Of a stretch of 64,000 nucleotides of DNA, positions 15,707-24,054 are shown in pieces. The notes under the pieces are model-generated. The model was not told the DNA's origin. It did no database searches and saw only the letters and a list, made by a program, of their open reading frames with translations. The translations under genes and the position numbers were made by a program. The stretch's first letter is position 1. Every line of letters begins with the position of its first letter. Location: contig JBKGYK010000002.1 of assembly GCA_046546095.1 (NCBI GenBank), positions 1 to 64,000 of the forward strand, in the 5' to 3' direction. Source of the DNA: JAQIBY01 sp046546095 (GTDB lineage Bacteria > Bacteroidota > Bacteroidia > Bacteroidales > ML635J-15).

Positions 15707-17926
15707 ATGAAAACCATTATCCTGTTTTTATTTCTGTTTTGTTTTAGCCTGTTCGCTCAGGCACAATCAAATTTCGAACTTTTTGAAAATCCTTTCCTTG
15801 AAGGTTGTGATACAGAGGCAATTGTTTATCTCGAAGCCGATGGAATAGGCTTTATGACAGATGGCAAAGATGTATATACCTCTGTCAACAGTACAATCTG
15901 GGAGCTAGCTCAGGGTGCTCCTATCCAGGGTGAATACATCAACGGCCTGACAACCGGAGACGGCCATATTTTTATATCTGCAGATGGATTTGTCTGGGAG
16001 TATAACAGTGCCGATTCTTCCTGGGTAGAACTGCCCCCCATCGCCAATGCTTATATATCCGGTATACATTTTGTCAACGGACGGTTGCTGGCTGTAGTGG
16101 ATGTATATGAAGGCGGGTCAAATGATAATTACCTGTATTATTCCAATGATTACGGACAGAACTGGACACAAGGTGCGCAGTTACCGGTCAGCAACTCATG
16201 GGTCAGCGTGAAAGACTATTCAGAACAATATATCATGTTTGCTGATCCCGCCGGAGTTTATTATTCAGAAGATGGTGAGAGCTATACCACCATTGACTTT
16301 TCCGGTATCGGTGGAATTTCCGATCCTTATGAAACAATATACAATATGGAGGCAGAGGAAAATTCTGACTATTTTTATTATCAGGACGGAACAGATATTT
16401 ATCGCTACGATGCTACAACAGATAGTTGGACAGACATTAGTCAAACCCTCGTGCCGGGCGCTATGCTGCAAGGGATGACTGCATGTGATTCAATGGTTTA
16501 TACTTCAGCAATCTGGTTTACAACAGAACTCAACTTTGAAATGCTTTACAGCGATGATCACGGAGAAAGCTGGAATTTGACCGGTGATTCAGGAATTGGT
16601 GCTGTGCCTTATATGGAATATCTCCTGCAATACTCTTCCACAGGCTTTATTGCTACAACCGCTTTGTATGACACCTATTGGTCAAGTGCCGGAATTACTT
16701 TTTCTGGTCCCGCACAAGGCCTGTATGGAAAGCGCTACAATCTTGCAATAAACGACAATGCCATTGTTTATCAAAGTGAGCAAAGGGGCTTCTCCAGGTC
16801 TGAAGACGGATTCTCATGGGGGCAAACCAATGGAGGCCTTCCACAGTTTTATGAAGATTTGTATTTTACCAATGATGTGTATGAACATAACGGTGTTATG
16901 TTTGCTTCGGTTATGGACGACCCGATGAGTGAAACCTTCACCTTGTACTATAGTACCAATGATGGTGTCTATTGGAATGAAGTTACCCAGCATACATCCG
17001 ATGTGTATTTTACTTTCATAGGTTCTGATGATGAATATGTGTATCTTTCTCTGGAGACAGGTGCCGGCACTGAAATTCTTGGCTATAATTCGGACCTGAG
17101 CTCAACGGTTGATATCAGCAGCTCTGTACAGTCTCTTAATCCGCAGAAAATTTACAATATTGCCGGAAACGGTGACTATACCTATTTGTTCATGAACACC
17201 GATACCGATCATACTAAAATCTATTATTCTGACAACCATGGTGACACATGGACAGAAATAGGCTTTGATGATAATGTGGATTTTGTTCTTTCACAGGAAA
17301 GCGGGGGGCACCTCAATCAGGTTTCCTGCTTATTTCAGGCTGATGGAATGCCGGTAGTGCTAACCTATAATCCTGCCTTGCAGGAAAATACTCTCTTCAG
17401 ACTCAATAGTGAAATGACAGGCTGGGAAGATGTTCAGGCTGTGGGGCTGCCCGGGGTGCGGCATGCTGTTTCAATCAATACATCTGTCAATGGCCGTGAA
17501 AATGTCATCATCTCTTCTCAGGGTTTGTTTACCAGCGGAGATATGCAGAACTGGGAAATGTACGGTGATGGTTTTCGTTTTGGTATGGAGCCCATCTGCG
17601 CCGGTATGAATCAGTCTCAGGTAGTTATTGGCACCAATGGTTCCGGTATCTGGGCTGTTGACCTGTTGCCGGTAGGGATGAAGCAGGTTTCTGAACTGAA
17701 AATAAATGTTTACCCAAATCCGTCAGGTTCAGGATGGAATCTTGTTTTTTCTGACAACATACGGCACAATTTGCTGCTTAGGGATATGCAGGGCCGCATC
17801 ATTAAAAGCTTTTCCACTTGTGAAAAAGAATTCCATCTTGATGCGCCATCTTTGACTACCGGTGTCTATATGCTTGAAATACGTTCTGATTATGGAATAA
17901 GCCTGAAAAAGCTAATTAAGCAATAA
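15707..17926 (+). CDS. Secreted Asp-box protein with type IX secretion sorting domain
   Basis: A 739-residue protein with an N-terminal signal peptide (about 1-19, ending AQAQ) and a C-terminal type A T9SS sorting domain of about 75 residues (starting INVYPNPSGSGW, ending SLKKLIKQ). Between them are repeated Asp-box/BNR-like turns (YYSNDYGQNW, YSDDHGESW, YSTNDGVYW, YYSDNHGDTW), the mark of beta-propeller folds of the sialidase/photosynthesis-stability type. Such proteins cross the outer membrane by T9SS and are released or surface-attached (known for the tail). No catalytic motif is seen, so binding or adhesion is as likely as enzyme activity. The 12-base palindrome ACTAAATTTAGT (15672-15683) lies upstream. 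Confidence 0.9.
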   Translation: MKTIILFLFLFCFSLFAQAQSNFELFENPFLEGCDTEAIVYLEADGIGFMTDGKDVYTSVNSTIWELAQGAPIQGEYINGLTTGDGHIFISADGFVWEYNSADSSWVELPPIANAYISGIHFVNGRLLAVVDVYEGGSNDNYLYYSNDYGQNWTQGAQLPVSNSWVSVKDYSEQYIMFADPAGVYYSEDGESYTTIDFSGIGGISDPYETIYNMEAEENSDYFYYQDGTDIYRYDATTDSWTDISQTLVPGAMLQGMTACDSMVYTSAIWFTTELNFEMLYSDDHGESWNLTGDSGIGAVPYMEYLLQYSSTGFIATTALYDTYWSSAGITFSGPAQGLYGKRYNLAINDNAIVYQSEQRGFSRSEDGFSWGQTNGGLPQFYEDLYFTNDVYEHNGVMFASVMDDPMSETFTLYYSTNDGVYWNEVTQHTSDVYFTFIGSDDEYVYLSLETGAGTEILGYNSDLSSTVDISSSVQSLNPQKIYNIAGNGDYTYLFMNTDTDHTKIYYSDNHGDTWTEIGFDDNVDFVLSQESGGHLNQVSCLFQADGMPVVLTYNPALQENTLFRLNSEMTGWEDVQAVGLPGVRHAVSINTSVNGRENVIISSQGLFTSGDMQNWEMYGDGFRFGMEPICAGMNQSQVVIGTNGSGIWAVDLLPVGMKQVSELKINVYPNPSGSGWNLVFSDNIRHNLLLRDMQGRIIKSFSTCEKEFHLDAPSLTTGVYMLEIRSDYGISLKKLIKQ

Positions 17927-17967
17927 ACCCTGATTGCGTCTGTAAAAATTTTACGCGTTACAAAAAT

Positions 17968-17990
17968 AAAAGCTCCCGCAGGAGCTTTTA
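17968..17990. terminator. Bidirectional terminator between the T9SS protein and THX genes
   Basis: A perfect 9-bp stem AAAAGCTCC/GGAGCTTTT (17968-17976 with 17981-17989) with loop CGCA. It is flanked by A-rich sequence on the left and TTTATTT on the right, so it can terminate transcription in both directions. The right arm overlaps the THX stop codon (17988-17990). Confidence 0.85.
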
Positions 17991-18107
17991 TTTGTTATCG
18001 GCAGTGTCTGCCGGTTTGTTGAATTTGTCTTTTCCCTGAGGGCGGCGTTTACCATAAGACCCTCTGAAGATTTTCCCTTTCCGGGTTTTTTTGTCTCCTT
18101 TACCCAT
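17988..18107 (-). CDS. 30S ribosomal protein THX
   Basis: A 39-residue, strongly basic protein beginning MGKGDKKTRKGKIFRGSYGK. This is the hallmark of the THX family of Bacteroidota, relatives of the small Thermus ribosomal peptide Thx that sits in the head of the 30S subunit (known). It is far shorter than usual gene-calling limits. The codons run clean from ATG at 18107 to TAA at 17988. It has a well-matched upstream promoter and its stop codon lies in the arm of the shared terminator. Confidence 0.93.
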   Translation of the reverse strand: MGKGDKKTRKGKIFRGSYGKRRPQGKDKFNKPADTADNK

Positions 18108-18134
18108 AATTGTTTGTTTTTTGGTTTGTTATAG

Positions 18135-18166
18135 CAAAAATAAAAAGCATCTTGTGGAATTCAAAA
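18135..18166 (-). promoter_or_regulatory. Bacteroidota-type promoter of the THX gene
   Basis: Read on the minus strand: TTTTG at 18166-18162 (-33 element), a 19-base spacer, then TATTTTTG at 18142-18135, an exact TAnnTTTG -7 element. The predicted start gives a leader of roughly 20 bases before the THX ATG. Confidence 0.75.
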
Positions 18167-18256
18167 TCCATGATTCATTTTATGTCTGATAATAGGCACT
18201 TATTACGATTACAGGATAAATAATGGGGGTATAAATCCTTGAATTTCTTGTAGATG

Positions 18257-18287
18257 TTGGTTTTGTGCTGAAAGATTGCTATCTTAG
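18257..18287 (+). promoter_or_regulatory. Putative promoter of the 18314-21078 signalling unit
   Basis: TTG (18257-18259), a 20-base spacer, then TATCTTAG (18280-18287), one base from TAnnTTTG. It sits 26 bases before the ATG at 18314. Confidence 0.5.
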
Positions 18288-18313
18288 GTGGCATAAACCA
18301 AAACTGAATAATT

Positions 18314-18967
18314 ATGGATAAAAAAAACCGTATTGAAAACGCAAAAGCAAAGTGGAATGAAATTAAAGACAATGCTGCTGATGTTAAATCAGTTATTGAG
18401 CTCGAATGCTATTTTGAATTGAATGCCGACGATGAGGCAAAAATTTCTCCTTATGTTGATGAATACCTTTTGGCATACGTAGGTGTTGAGAATTCAAAAA
18501 TTCTTTTTATCTTAACACCGGACAAACTGGACGACATAGCATGGGATGATTTGTCTCAGGCTGAACAGGATGCGATTTTGCTAAAACCTTACAAAACAGA
18601 TCACGATGTAGGTGGTGTTGATTTTGTAGGTGAGCAGGTTGATGGCCCGGACATAAGTGTTAGAGAGGCACTTGAGCGTCATCATCGCTGGAATTCAATG
18701 CTGAAATCCTTTCTGGAGGCTGAGGTACAACATCCGAAGGGTTTGTTTGTCAGATTTGATATACCATGGGGAAATGTTAAAACAAATCTGACAAATCCGG
18801 ACCTTAACAGAATGCTTTTTACATTTGGTTTGCCCAAAGATAATGAGGGACTAAGTGTATCGGGTTATTATACCGACCTGGTAGGATGGTCTGTTATGAA
18901 AGAGAATAAGCCGGGAGGAGGTACAACGAATGTTAGCCTGCCTTGCCCGCCGAATTGCAAAAAGTAG
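18314..18967 (+). CDS. Unrecognised soluble protein heading a signalling operon
   Basis: A 217-residue protein I cannot assign to a family. It has no signal peptide and no membrane segment. The first 110 residues are rich in Asp, Glu and Ala (DDLSQAEQDAILLKPYKTDHD), the middle is mixed helix and strand (ALERHHRWNSMLKSFLEAEV, GLFVRFDIPWGNVK), and the end is a distinctive Gly/Thr/Ser/Pro tail GGGTTNVSLPCPPNCKK with two cysteines five residues apart. It is followed after 6 bases by a 7-TM gene, then a kinase and a response regulator, so it may be a cytosolic partner, a signal precursor or a regulated product of that system. Function unknown. Confidence 0.6.
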   Translation: MDKKNRIENAKAKWNEIKDNAADVKSVIELECYFELNADDEAKISPYVDEYLLAYVGVENSKILFILTPDKLDDIAWDDLSQAEQDAILLKPYKTDHDVGGVDFVGEQVDGPDISVREALERHHRWNSMLKSFLEAEVQHPKGLFVRFDIPWGNVKTNLTNPDLNRMLFTFGLPKDNEGLSVSGYYTDLVGWSVMKENKPGGGTTNVSLPCPPNCKK

Positions 18968-18973
18968 TGAAGT

Positions 18974-19651
18974 ATGATGTTGGAGCTTTGGGAAGTGTTT
19001 GTAGGGATTTTGTATCTTATCATTTTTGTAGCAATCATTATAAGTGTGATATTCTTCAAACACTTACCAAAGCCTTATAAAATCCTCGCTTTCTTGTTTT
19101 TTAGCAATGCTGTTTTTGAAATAGCTTCGTTATTATTTAGGAATTTCTCCGAAGAGGGAACAAATCTGTTTATTAGTCCCATATCTAATCTTGCAGTGCT
19201 GGTGATTTTAAGCTTGTTTTACCTTAAGTATGTGCTGCGCTCCGGAAAATATCGTACCGTTTTAATTGGTCTCAGTTCATTGAGTGTCGTTCTGGTAAGC
19301 AGGGATGTCATATACGCTTTGGGAGGTGATTTTCAAAACCTGCATTTTGTAAGCTTGTTTTACTGTAGCCTTATCATTGCTGTGTTTGCGATAGCATACT
19401 TTCTACAGATTGCCATATACCCTGATGTGAAAATAGTAAAGAATTACGTAATCCTCAGCATCGTATTTTTCCTTCAGGCTTTATTTGGTATGCTGTTCGC
19501 TGTTGCAATAAATTTTATGATTAATGAAAGTCTTGAAATTGTTTCGTACTTTTGGATTGCCAGATTAATTATTCTTTTGGCCACAAATGTTATATTAATG
19601 TTGATGATATGGAAGATTGGAAGGACCCGCAGACATTTGCAATTGGATTAG
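18974..19651 (+). CDS. Seven-transmembrane protein, probable sensor subunit
   Basis: A 225-residue protein made almost wholly of seven hydrophobic segments (roughly residues 8-28, 37-54, 68-84, 94-112, 125-147, 155-178, 190-212) with a short basic cytoplasmic tail (GRTRRHLQLD). There is no soluble domain. Its last 43 bases overlap the start of the histidine kinase gene, so the two are translationally coupled and the pair resembles a sensor split into membrane and kinase subunits. The ligand and family are not recognised. The N-terminus could start at 18974 or the next codon (MM). Confidence 0.65.
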   Translation: MMLELWEVFVGILYLIIFVAIIISVIFFKHLPKPYKILAFLFFSNAVFEIASLLFRNFSEEGTNLFISPISNLAVLVILSLFYLKYVLRSGKYRTVLIGLSSLSVVLVSRDVIYALGGDFQNLHFVSLFYCSLIIAVFAIAYFLQIAIYPDVKIVKNYVILSIVFFLQALFGMLFAVAINFMINESLEIVSYFWIARLIILLATNVILMLMIWKIGRTRRHLQLD

Positions 19652-20367
19652 CTATTGTGATTTTTATTGTGCTTTTTCTTGGTGCGTTGATCGTGGTGAT
19701 TCTCAGATTGTATACCCGTCGGGTGTTGAAAGAGCAAAAAGAACAGGCACGACTGAAAATTCAGCATCAGAAACTACTTGCAAAAGCATCGGTTGATATG
19801 AGAGAAAAAGAAAGGGCTCGTATTGCAGCAGACCTGCACGATGACCTTGTTGGACGGCTCAGAGCAATTCACCTGATGATGAGTATGCCCGAAAAGAGCT
19901 ATGAGAAAAGACCCGAAGATCATCTAAGTGAAACCATAGAACTGACACGGCATATTTCACATGATCTCATGCCACCAATGATTGAACAATCGGATATGCG
20001 TGAACTTGTTGAGGAGGCCTGTTTTATTCTCAAAGAAAAACATGATGTGAGATTGAATTTCCTCAATCATAATGAAAAAGAGCCGGATGCTTCCCTGAAA
20101 TTGCAATTGTTTCGTATCATAAAAGAAGTGGTAAACAATATCATAAAACATGCCGTTGCAGATAAAGTTGAGCTTGTTTACCGCCAGGGCAATGATTCCA
20201 TCTCCATTGTAATCAGAGATAATGGAATAGGATTTCCTGAGAATAACCCCGGAAACGGTCTGGGTTTAAAGGATATAGAATTAAGAACTCAGTATCTTAA
20301 TGGTTATTATAAATTTGCTAATAATTGCAATGGTGGAAGCCGGTTTATTTTGTATATTTCGGTGTGA
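19609..20367 (+). CDS. Histidine kinase, NarX/DesK-like (HisKA_3)
   Basis: A 252-residue kinase. One N-terminal membrane helix (about residues 10-34) leads by a short coiled coil to a HisKA_3 dimerisation domain with phosphoacceptor His77 (AADLHDDLVGRL). The HATPase domain has an N-box EVVNNIIKHA, G1 DNGIGF and G2 GNGLGL. There is no sensory domain of its own. I chose the ATG at 19609 (MEDWKDPQTF) because the frame's earlier part is entirely within the 7-TM gene and unlike a kinase. It phosphorylates the NarL-type regulator encoded next (inference from order). Confidence 0.9.
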   Translation: MEDWKDPQTFAIGLAIVIFIVLFLGALIVVILRLYTRRVLKEQKEQARLKIQHQKLLAKASVDMREKERARIAADLHDDLVGRLRAIHLMMSMPEKSYEKRPEDHLSETIELTRHISHDLMPPMIEQSDMRELVEEACFILKEKHDVRLNFLNHNEKEPDASLKLQLFRIIKEVVNNIIKHAVADKVELVYRQGNDSISIVIRDNGIGFPENNPGNGLGLKDIELRTQYLNGYYKFANNCNGGSRFILYISV

Positions 20368-20382
20368 TTAAGACAGATAATT

Positions 20383-21078
20383 ATGGATAATTCCCGAATA
20401 TCACTGGCGATCGTAGATGATGAAACGTTGATAGTTTCCTTACTGAGGGAGTTTCTTGACAGGGAAGATGATTTCGATATCATTCATACAGCAGCCTCCG
20501 GTACTGAATTTCTCAGTTTCATGAAGAAAACCAAACAGGTGCCGGATATCGTTCTGATGGATTTGAGAATGAAAGGCCTGGACGGTGTAGAAACAACCAT
20601 CAGACTAAAGGAGAAATGGCCAGATGTCAAAGTCATCAGTGTGTCATCCTATTACAAAAAATCATTCATGGGATATATGCTGAAATCCGGTGTTTCTGCA
20701 TTTGTACCAAAAGGTCTAAGTCCCGAAAAGCTTGTCAGCATTATCAGGGAGGTATATGACAAATCATATTACTTTCTGCCTGAGCAGATGGATGTTATGC
20801 GGGAACAGTTTGCTGCCAATATACCCAAACCTGAGCTTGACCAAAGAGGAAACATACTGTCAGACAGGGAAAAAGAAATTTTGCTTTTCATCTGCAGACA
20901 AATGACAGCTCAGGAAATTGCAGAGAAATTAAATGTTTCCAAACGTACCGTGGATGGACACAGGAATAATATTTTTCTTAAAACCGGTGTGAAAAACCTG
21001 GCCGGGCTGGTATTGTTTGCTATTAAGTATGGTATTATTGACATCCACAAGGATAACCTGTATCTCAATCCGGATTGA
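20383..21078 (+). CDS. NarL/FixJ-type response regulator
   Basis: A 231-residue regulator with an N-terminal receiver (acidic pair Asp12/Asp13, phosphoacceptor Asp60 in LMDLRMKG, Lys in FVPKGLS) and a C-terminal LuxR-type helix-turn-helix (about 160-225: LSDREKEILLFICRQMTAQEIA, VSKRTVDGHRNNI). It begins 15 bases after the HisKA_3 kinase, its likely donor. As a DNA-binding regulator, it may control its own operon or unlinked genes. A bidirectional terminator follows. Confidence 0.93.
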   Translation: MDNSRISLAIVDDETLIVSLLREFLDREDDFDIIHTAASGTEFLSFMKKTKQVPDIVLMDLRMKGLDGVETTIRLKEKWPDVKVISVSSYYKKSFMGYMLKSGVSAFVPKGLSPEKLVSIIREVYDKSYYFLPEQMDVMREQFAANIPKPELDQRGNILSDREKEILLFICRQMTAQEIAEKLNVSKRTVDGHRNNIFLKTGVKNLAGLVLFAIKYGIIDIHKDNLYLNPD

Positions 21079-21126
21079 TTTTCCATTACTGACGATATTA
21101 TTTACTGCCGGGGTGAAAACCGGAAA

Positions 21127-21158
21127 AAAAAGACCGTACATACATGTCCGGTCTTTTT
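21127..21158. terminator. Bidirectional terminator between convergent genes
   Basis: AAAAAGACCG (ending 21136) pairs with CGGTCTTTTT (starting 21149) around a 12-base loop, with A-runs before and T-runs after, so it works for both the response-regulator gene (+) and the ligase gene (-). Confidence 0.8.
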
Positions 21159-21176
21159 CTTTTCGGAGACAAGAAA

Positions 21177-23237
21177 TTAATCTTTCTCAATTCGAATTCT
21201 TGCATCTACGGCAACAAGCTCTTTCGGGTTGCCCAGCAGTGGGTTGAGATCCATTTCAAAAATTTCCGGGGCAGCGGTTACAAGAGCCGCTACACGTGCA
21301 ATATGGGTAGCCATAATGTCCTCATTGACACCTTTTTGCCCGCGTACACCCTGGATGATGCCATAGGAATTCAGGCGTTTGATCATAGTATGGGCCTCCT
21401 CCTTGCTGATGGGAGCCAGGGAGGTCTGTATATCTTTTAGTACCTCAATAAATATTCCACCCAAACCGCAGAGTACCATATGGCCAAATTTGTCATCACG
21501 TTTGGCACCGATGAAAATTTCCTCACCAAAATACATTTCAAACATCTGTACAGCATAGGTGTCTTTAATTTGCATCAGACGTTTATATTCCTTCCTGACT
21601 GTGGCTTCGTCCCTTACATCAAGGACTACACCACCAACATCAGATTTGTGTACCGGTCCAACTACTTTCATGACCACAGGATAGCCGTATTTTTTGCAGA
21701 AATCCACGGCTTCTTCTTCAGAGTCAACAACTTTATCATTAGACCTGGTGATGCCGGCCGCATCCAGTAAGCCGGCCACAGATTCCGGGTCAAGATAACC
21801 ATTATCAGCAGTATCGATGACGTTCCGGATGGTCTTGATATCGACATCCGGCATATCTGTGGTTTCAGGTTGAGGGGCATCAGTCTGATAAATCTTGCAC
21901 AGGGCGTCACCAAAAGTTACTTCATCAGGGAAGATAATTCTACCCTTGCTGATAAAGGACTTAATCTCTTCTTTTACATTGATTACTGACGGCAGAATCG
22001 GATAGATGGGCTTTTTGCATGATTTCATTTTCTCATTCAGCAGTTCGTACACATCGTGTACAGGGAAAAGTCCCGGACTACCAAAAATCACTGCCATCCC
22101 GTCAATCTCATCAAAATCGTTTTCGCAGGCATCAATGATTTCAACCAGTTGTCCGGCAGTTCCGGTGGCAAGAAAATCAATGGGATTGCCTACAGCAGAG
22201 CCGGGAAAAAGTTTTTCAAGCAATGCATCAGCCTTTGGGCCTTCAAGTTGTGGTACTTCCAGACCGCCATTACTCAGGGAGTCTGTAAGCATAACCGCCG
22301 GACCGCCGGCATGTGTAATGATGGCAATGTTTTTTCCTTTGAGTTCAGGATGCATGAAGACCGAGGCAACCGTGGTAAGCTCTTCACGGCCTTTACAGCG
22401 AACAATTCCGGCTTTCCTGAACAGAGCATCCACTGCTACATCACTGGAGGCCAGGGCACCTGTGTGTGAGGAGGCAGCCCTGCTACCTGCTTCTGATCCA
22501 CCGGATTTGATAGCGGCTATTTTGCAGCCTTTTCTAATCAGTGAAGATGCATGCTTCAGCAACATTGCAGGTTTGTCTATGTTTTCAATATACAACAGTT
22601 TGACAGGAGAGGAGCTCGCAGGGTCATAGGTCTCATCCATATGCTTTAGTATTTCCTCAACTCCCATCTGGGCTGAATTTCCTACTGACCATACACTGGA
22701 AAAACTCAATCCTTTTGATACTCCGCTTTCCATGATAAAAACAGCCGTGGCTCCACTGCCCGAAATGAAATCAACGCCTTTGGGATCAAGCCGTGGAATC
22801 GGGGTGGTGAAAACACCATTATAATCCGGAGTAAGAACACCGATACAATTTGGTCCGATGAGTGCGCCACCAACGGAATTTACTTTCTTCACAATGGCAG
22901 CTTCTATTTTTGCACCTTCATCGCCTTCTTCACTAAAGCCTGCTGACAAAATAATGAAAGCCCTCGTGTTTTTTTCATCTGCCAGGGTCTTTATGGTGTC
23001 ATAACAAAATTTGGAAGCAATGGCCAGTATCGCCAGGTCTGTCTCGGGAAGATCTTTGATGTTGCGATAGGATTTAACCCCCTGTACCATATCAAGTTTG
23101 GGATTGGATACGTACAAGTCACCCTGAAAATCTCCGTCTATCAGGTTTTTCAATACTTTACCGCCTGGCTTCTGGATGTCATCCGAACCACCAACGACTA
23201 CAATGCTTTTGGGTTTCAGTAATTGTTCATTAATCAT
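21177..23237 (-). CDS. ADP-forming acetate-CoA ligase (fused alpha-beta)
   Basis: A 686-residue single-chain acyl-CoA synthetase (NDP-forming). The order is a CoA-binding Rossmann domain (about 1-130, VVVGGSDD), two succinyl-CoA-ligase-like domains with the catalytic histidine His258 in SSHTGALASSD, and a C-terminal ATP-grasp domain (YPVVMKVVGPVHKSDVGGV onward). It converts acetyl-CoA, ADP and Pi to acetate, CoA and ATP, or the reverse (known for the family), supporting substrate-level phosphorylation in fermenters. I chose the ATG at 23237 (MINEQLLKPKS). The frame stays open to 23522 but that part is not protein-like and covers the opposite promoter. Confidence 0.93.
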   Translation of the reverse strand: MINEQLLKPKSIVVVGGSDDIQKPGGKVLKNLIDGDFQGDLYVSNPKLDMVQGVKSYRNIKDLPETDLAILAIASKFCYDTIKTLADEKNTRAFIILSAGFSEEGDEGAKIEAAIVKKVNSVGGALIGPNCIGVLTPDYNGVFTTPIPRLDPKGVDFISGSGATAVFIMESGVSKGLSFSSVWSVGNSAQMGVEEILKHMDETYDPASSSPVKLLYIENIDKPAMLLKHASSLIRKGCKIAAIKSGGSEAGSRAASSHTGALASSDVAVDALFRKAGIVRCKGREELTTVASVFMHPELKGKNIAIITHAGGPAVMLTDSLSNGGLEVPQLEGPKADALLEKLFPGSAVGNPIDFLATGTAGQLVEIIDACENDFDEIDGMAVIFGSPGLFPVHDVYELLNEKMKSCKKPIYPILPSVINVKEEIKSFISKGRIIFPDEVTFGDALCKIYQTDAPQPETTDMPDVDIKTIRNVIDTADNGYLDPESVAGLLDAAGITRSNDKVVDSEEEAVDFCKKYGYPVVMKVVGPVHKSDVGGVVLDVRDEATVRKEYKRLMQIKDTYAVQMFEMYFGEEIFIGAKRDDKFGHMVLCGLGGIFIEVLKDIQTSLAPISKEEAHTMIKRLNSYGIIQGVRGQKGVNEDIMATHIARVAALVTAAPEIFEMDLNPLLGNPKELVAVDARIRIEKD

Positions 23238-23335
23238 ATTATTCTTATTTTTTATTTTTCTAATATCCGGATAAGCAAGTCTAACAATCAAAAAGCCACC
23301 ATCTTCAAATATTTTTACACAAAAATTTGTGTTTG

Positions 23336-23367
23336 TTGCCTGCGTTCCGGCGAAAACTTTATCTTTG
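23336..23367 (+). promoter_or_regulatory. Promoter of the OmpH-like gene
   Basis: TTG (23336-23338), a 21-base spacer, then TATCTTTG (23360-23367), an exact TAnnTTTG -7 element. It lies 30 bases before the ATG at 23398, inside the gap between divergent genes. Confidence 0.7.
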
Positions 23368-23397
23368 TGCGTAAAGATGACAATTAATTTTAAAACC

Positions 23398-24048
23398 ATG
23401 AAAAATAATAAGAAGCTTTTAAACAGTTTGGTGGGAATCAACATTATTTTAGGATTGGCTGTAATTGCCTTGTTTGTTTTGTATTTTACAGATAAAGATC
23501 CGGAATCCGGGAGTGAAACCACAGTCCTTAAAGGGGAGAAATCGGAAGTTCAGGAATTGCAGGACAGCGTTATCTCTGAGCGTATTGCTGTTGTTAAACT
23601 CGATACGCTGCTGACTGAATATAAACTGGCACAGGTGATGAACGAAAACCTGATGGAACGCCAGCAGAAAGCCGAAGCCAATCTGCAGCAAAAAATGAGT
23701 CAATTTGAAAAAGATTATGAGGGTTTTCAGGAAAAAGTCCGTCTTGGATCTTTCCTGTCCCAGGAAAGTGCCGAAGCTCAGCAACAAAAACTGATGCAAC
23801 AACAACAGGAATTGCAGGAGCTCAACCAAAGCCTGAGTATGGATCTGGCGGAGGAACAGGAGCGTATGACACAAAGCCTGTATGATACTGTACTTAACTA
23901 TATGCCTGTTATCAACGACGGACGTTTTGTGCTTATCCTCGGAGATGCTGTCGGTACGAACGTACTTTATTCCAACCAGGCTATGGATATTACCGAAGAG
24001 GTAGTAGGGTATCTCAATGAGCGTTATGAAAATTACCATGAAGAGTAG
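23398..24048 (+). CDS. OmpH/Skp-like protein with N-terminal membrane anchor
   Basis: A 216-residue protein. Residues 12-34 are a single hydrophobic segment without a cleavage motif, then come a linker and an OmpH-type region: a short strand (RIAVVKLDTLLTEYKLAQVM), a long Gln/Glu-rich coiled coil (about 90-165) and a closing strand segment (FVLILGDAVGTNVLYSNQAMDITEEVV). Skp proteins chaperone outer-membrane proteins in the periplasm (known). Here the anchor suggests a membrane-tethered variant (inference). The ATG at 23398 is preferred over frame starts at 23329 and 23377 because the promoter -7 box lies at 23360-23367. A glycosyltransferase gene follows after 6 bases. Confidence 0.8.
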   Translation: MKNNKKLLNSLVGINIILGLAVIALFVLYFTDKDPESGSETTVLKGEKSEVQELQDSVISERIAVVKLDTLLTEYKLAQVMNENLMERQQKAEANLQQKMSQFEKDYEGFQEKVRLGSFLSQESAEAQQQKLMQQQQELQELNQSLSMDLAEEQERMTQSLYDTVLNYMPVINDGRFVLILGDAVGTNVLYSNQAMDITEEVVGYLNERYENYHEE

Positions 24049-24054
24049 GCACTT

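Noticed and set aside
22006..22629. 207-codon frame antisense to the acetate-CoA ligase
   Set aside because: It is a shadow of a clearly coding region with the catalytic SHTGAL motif on the other strand; Ser/Pro-rich product.
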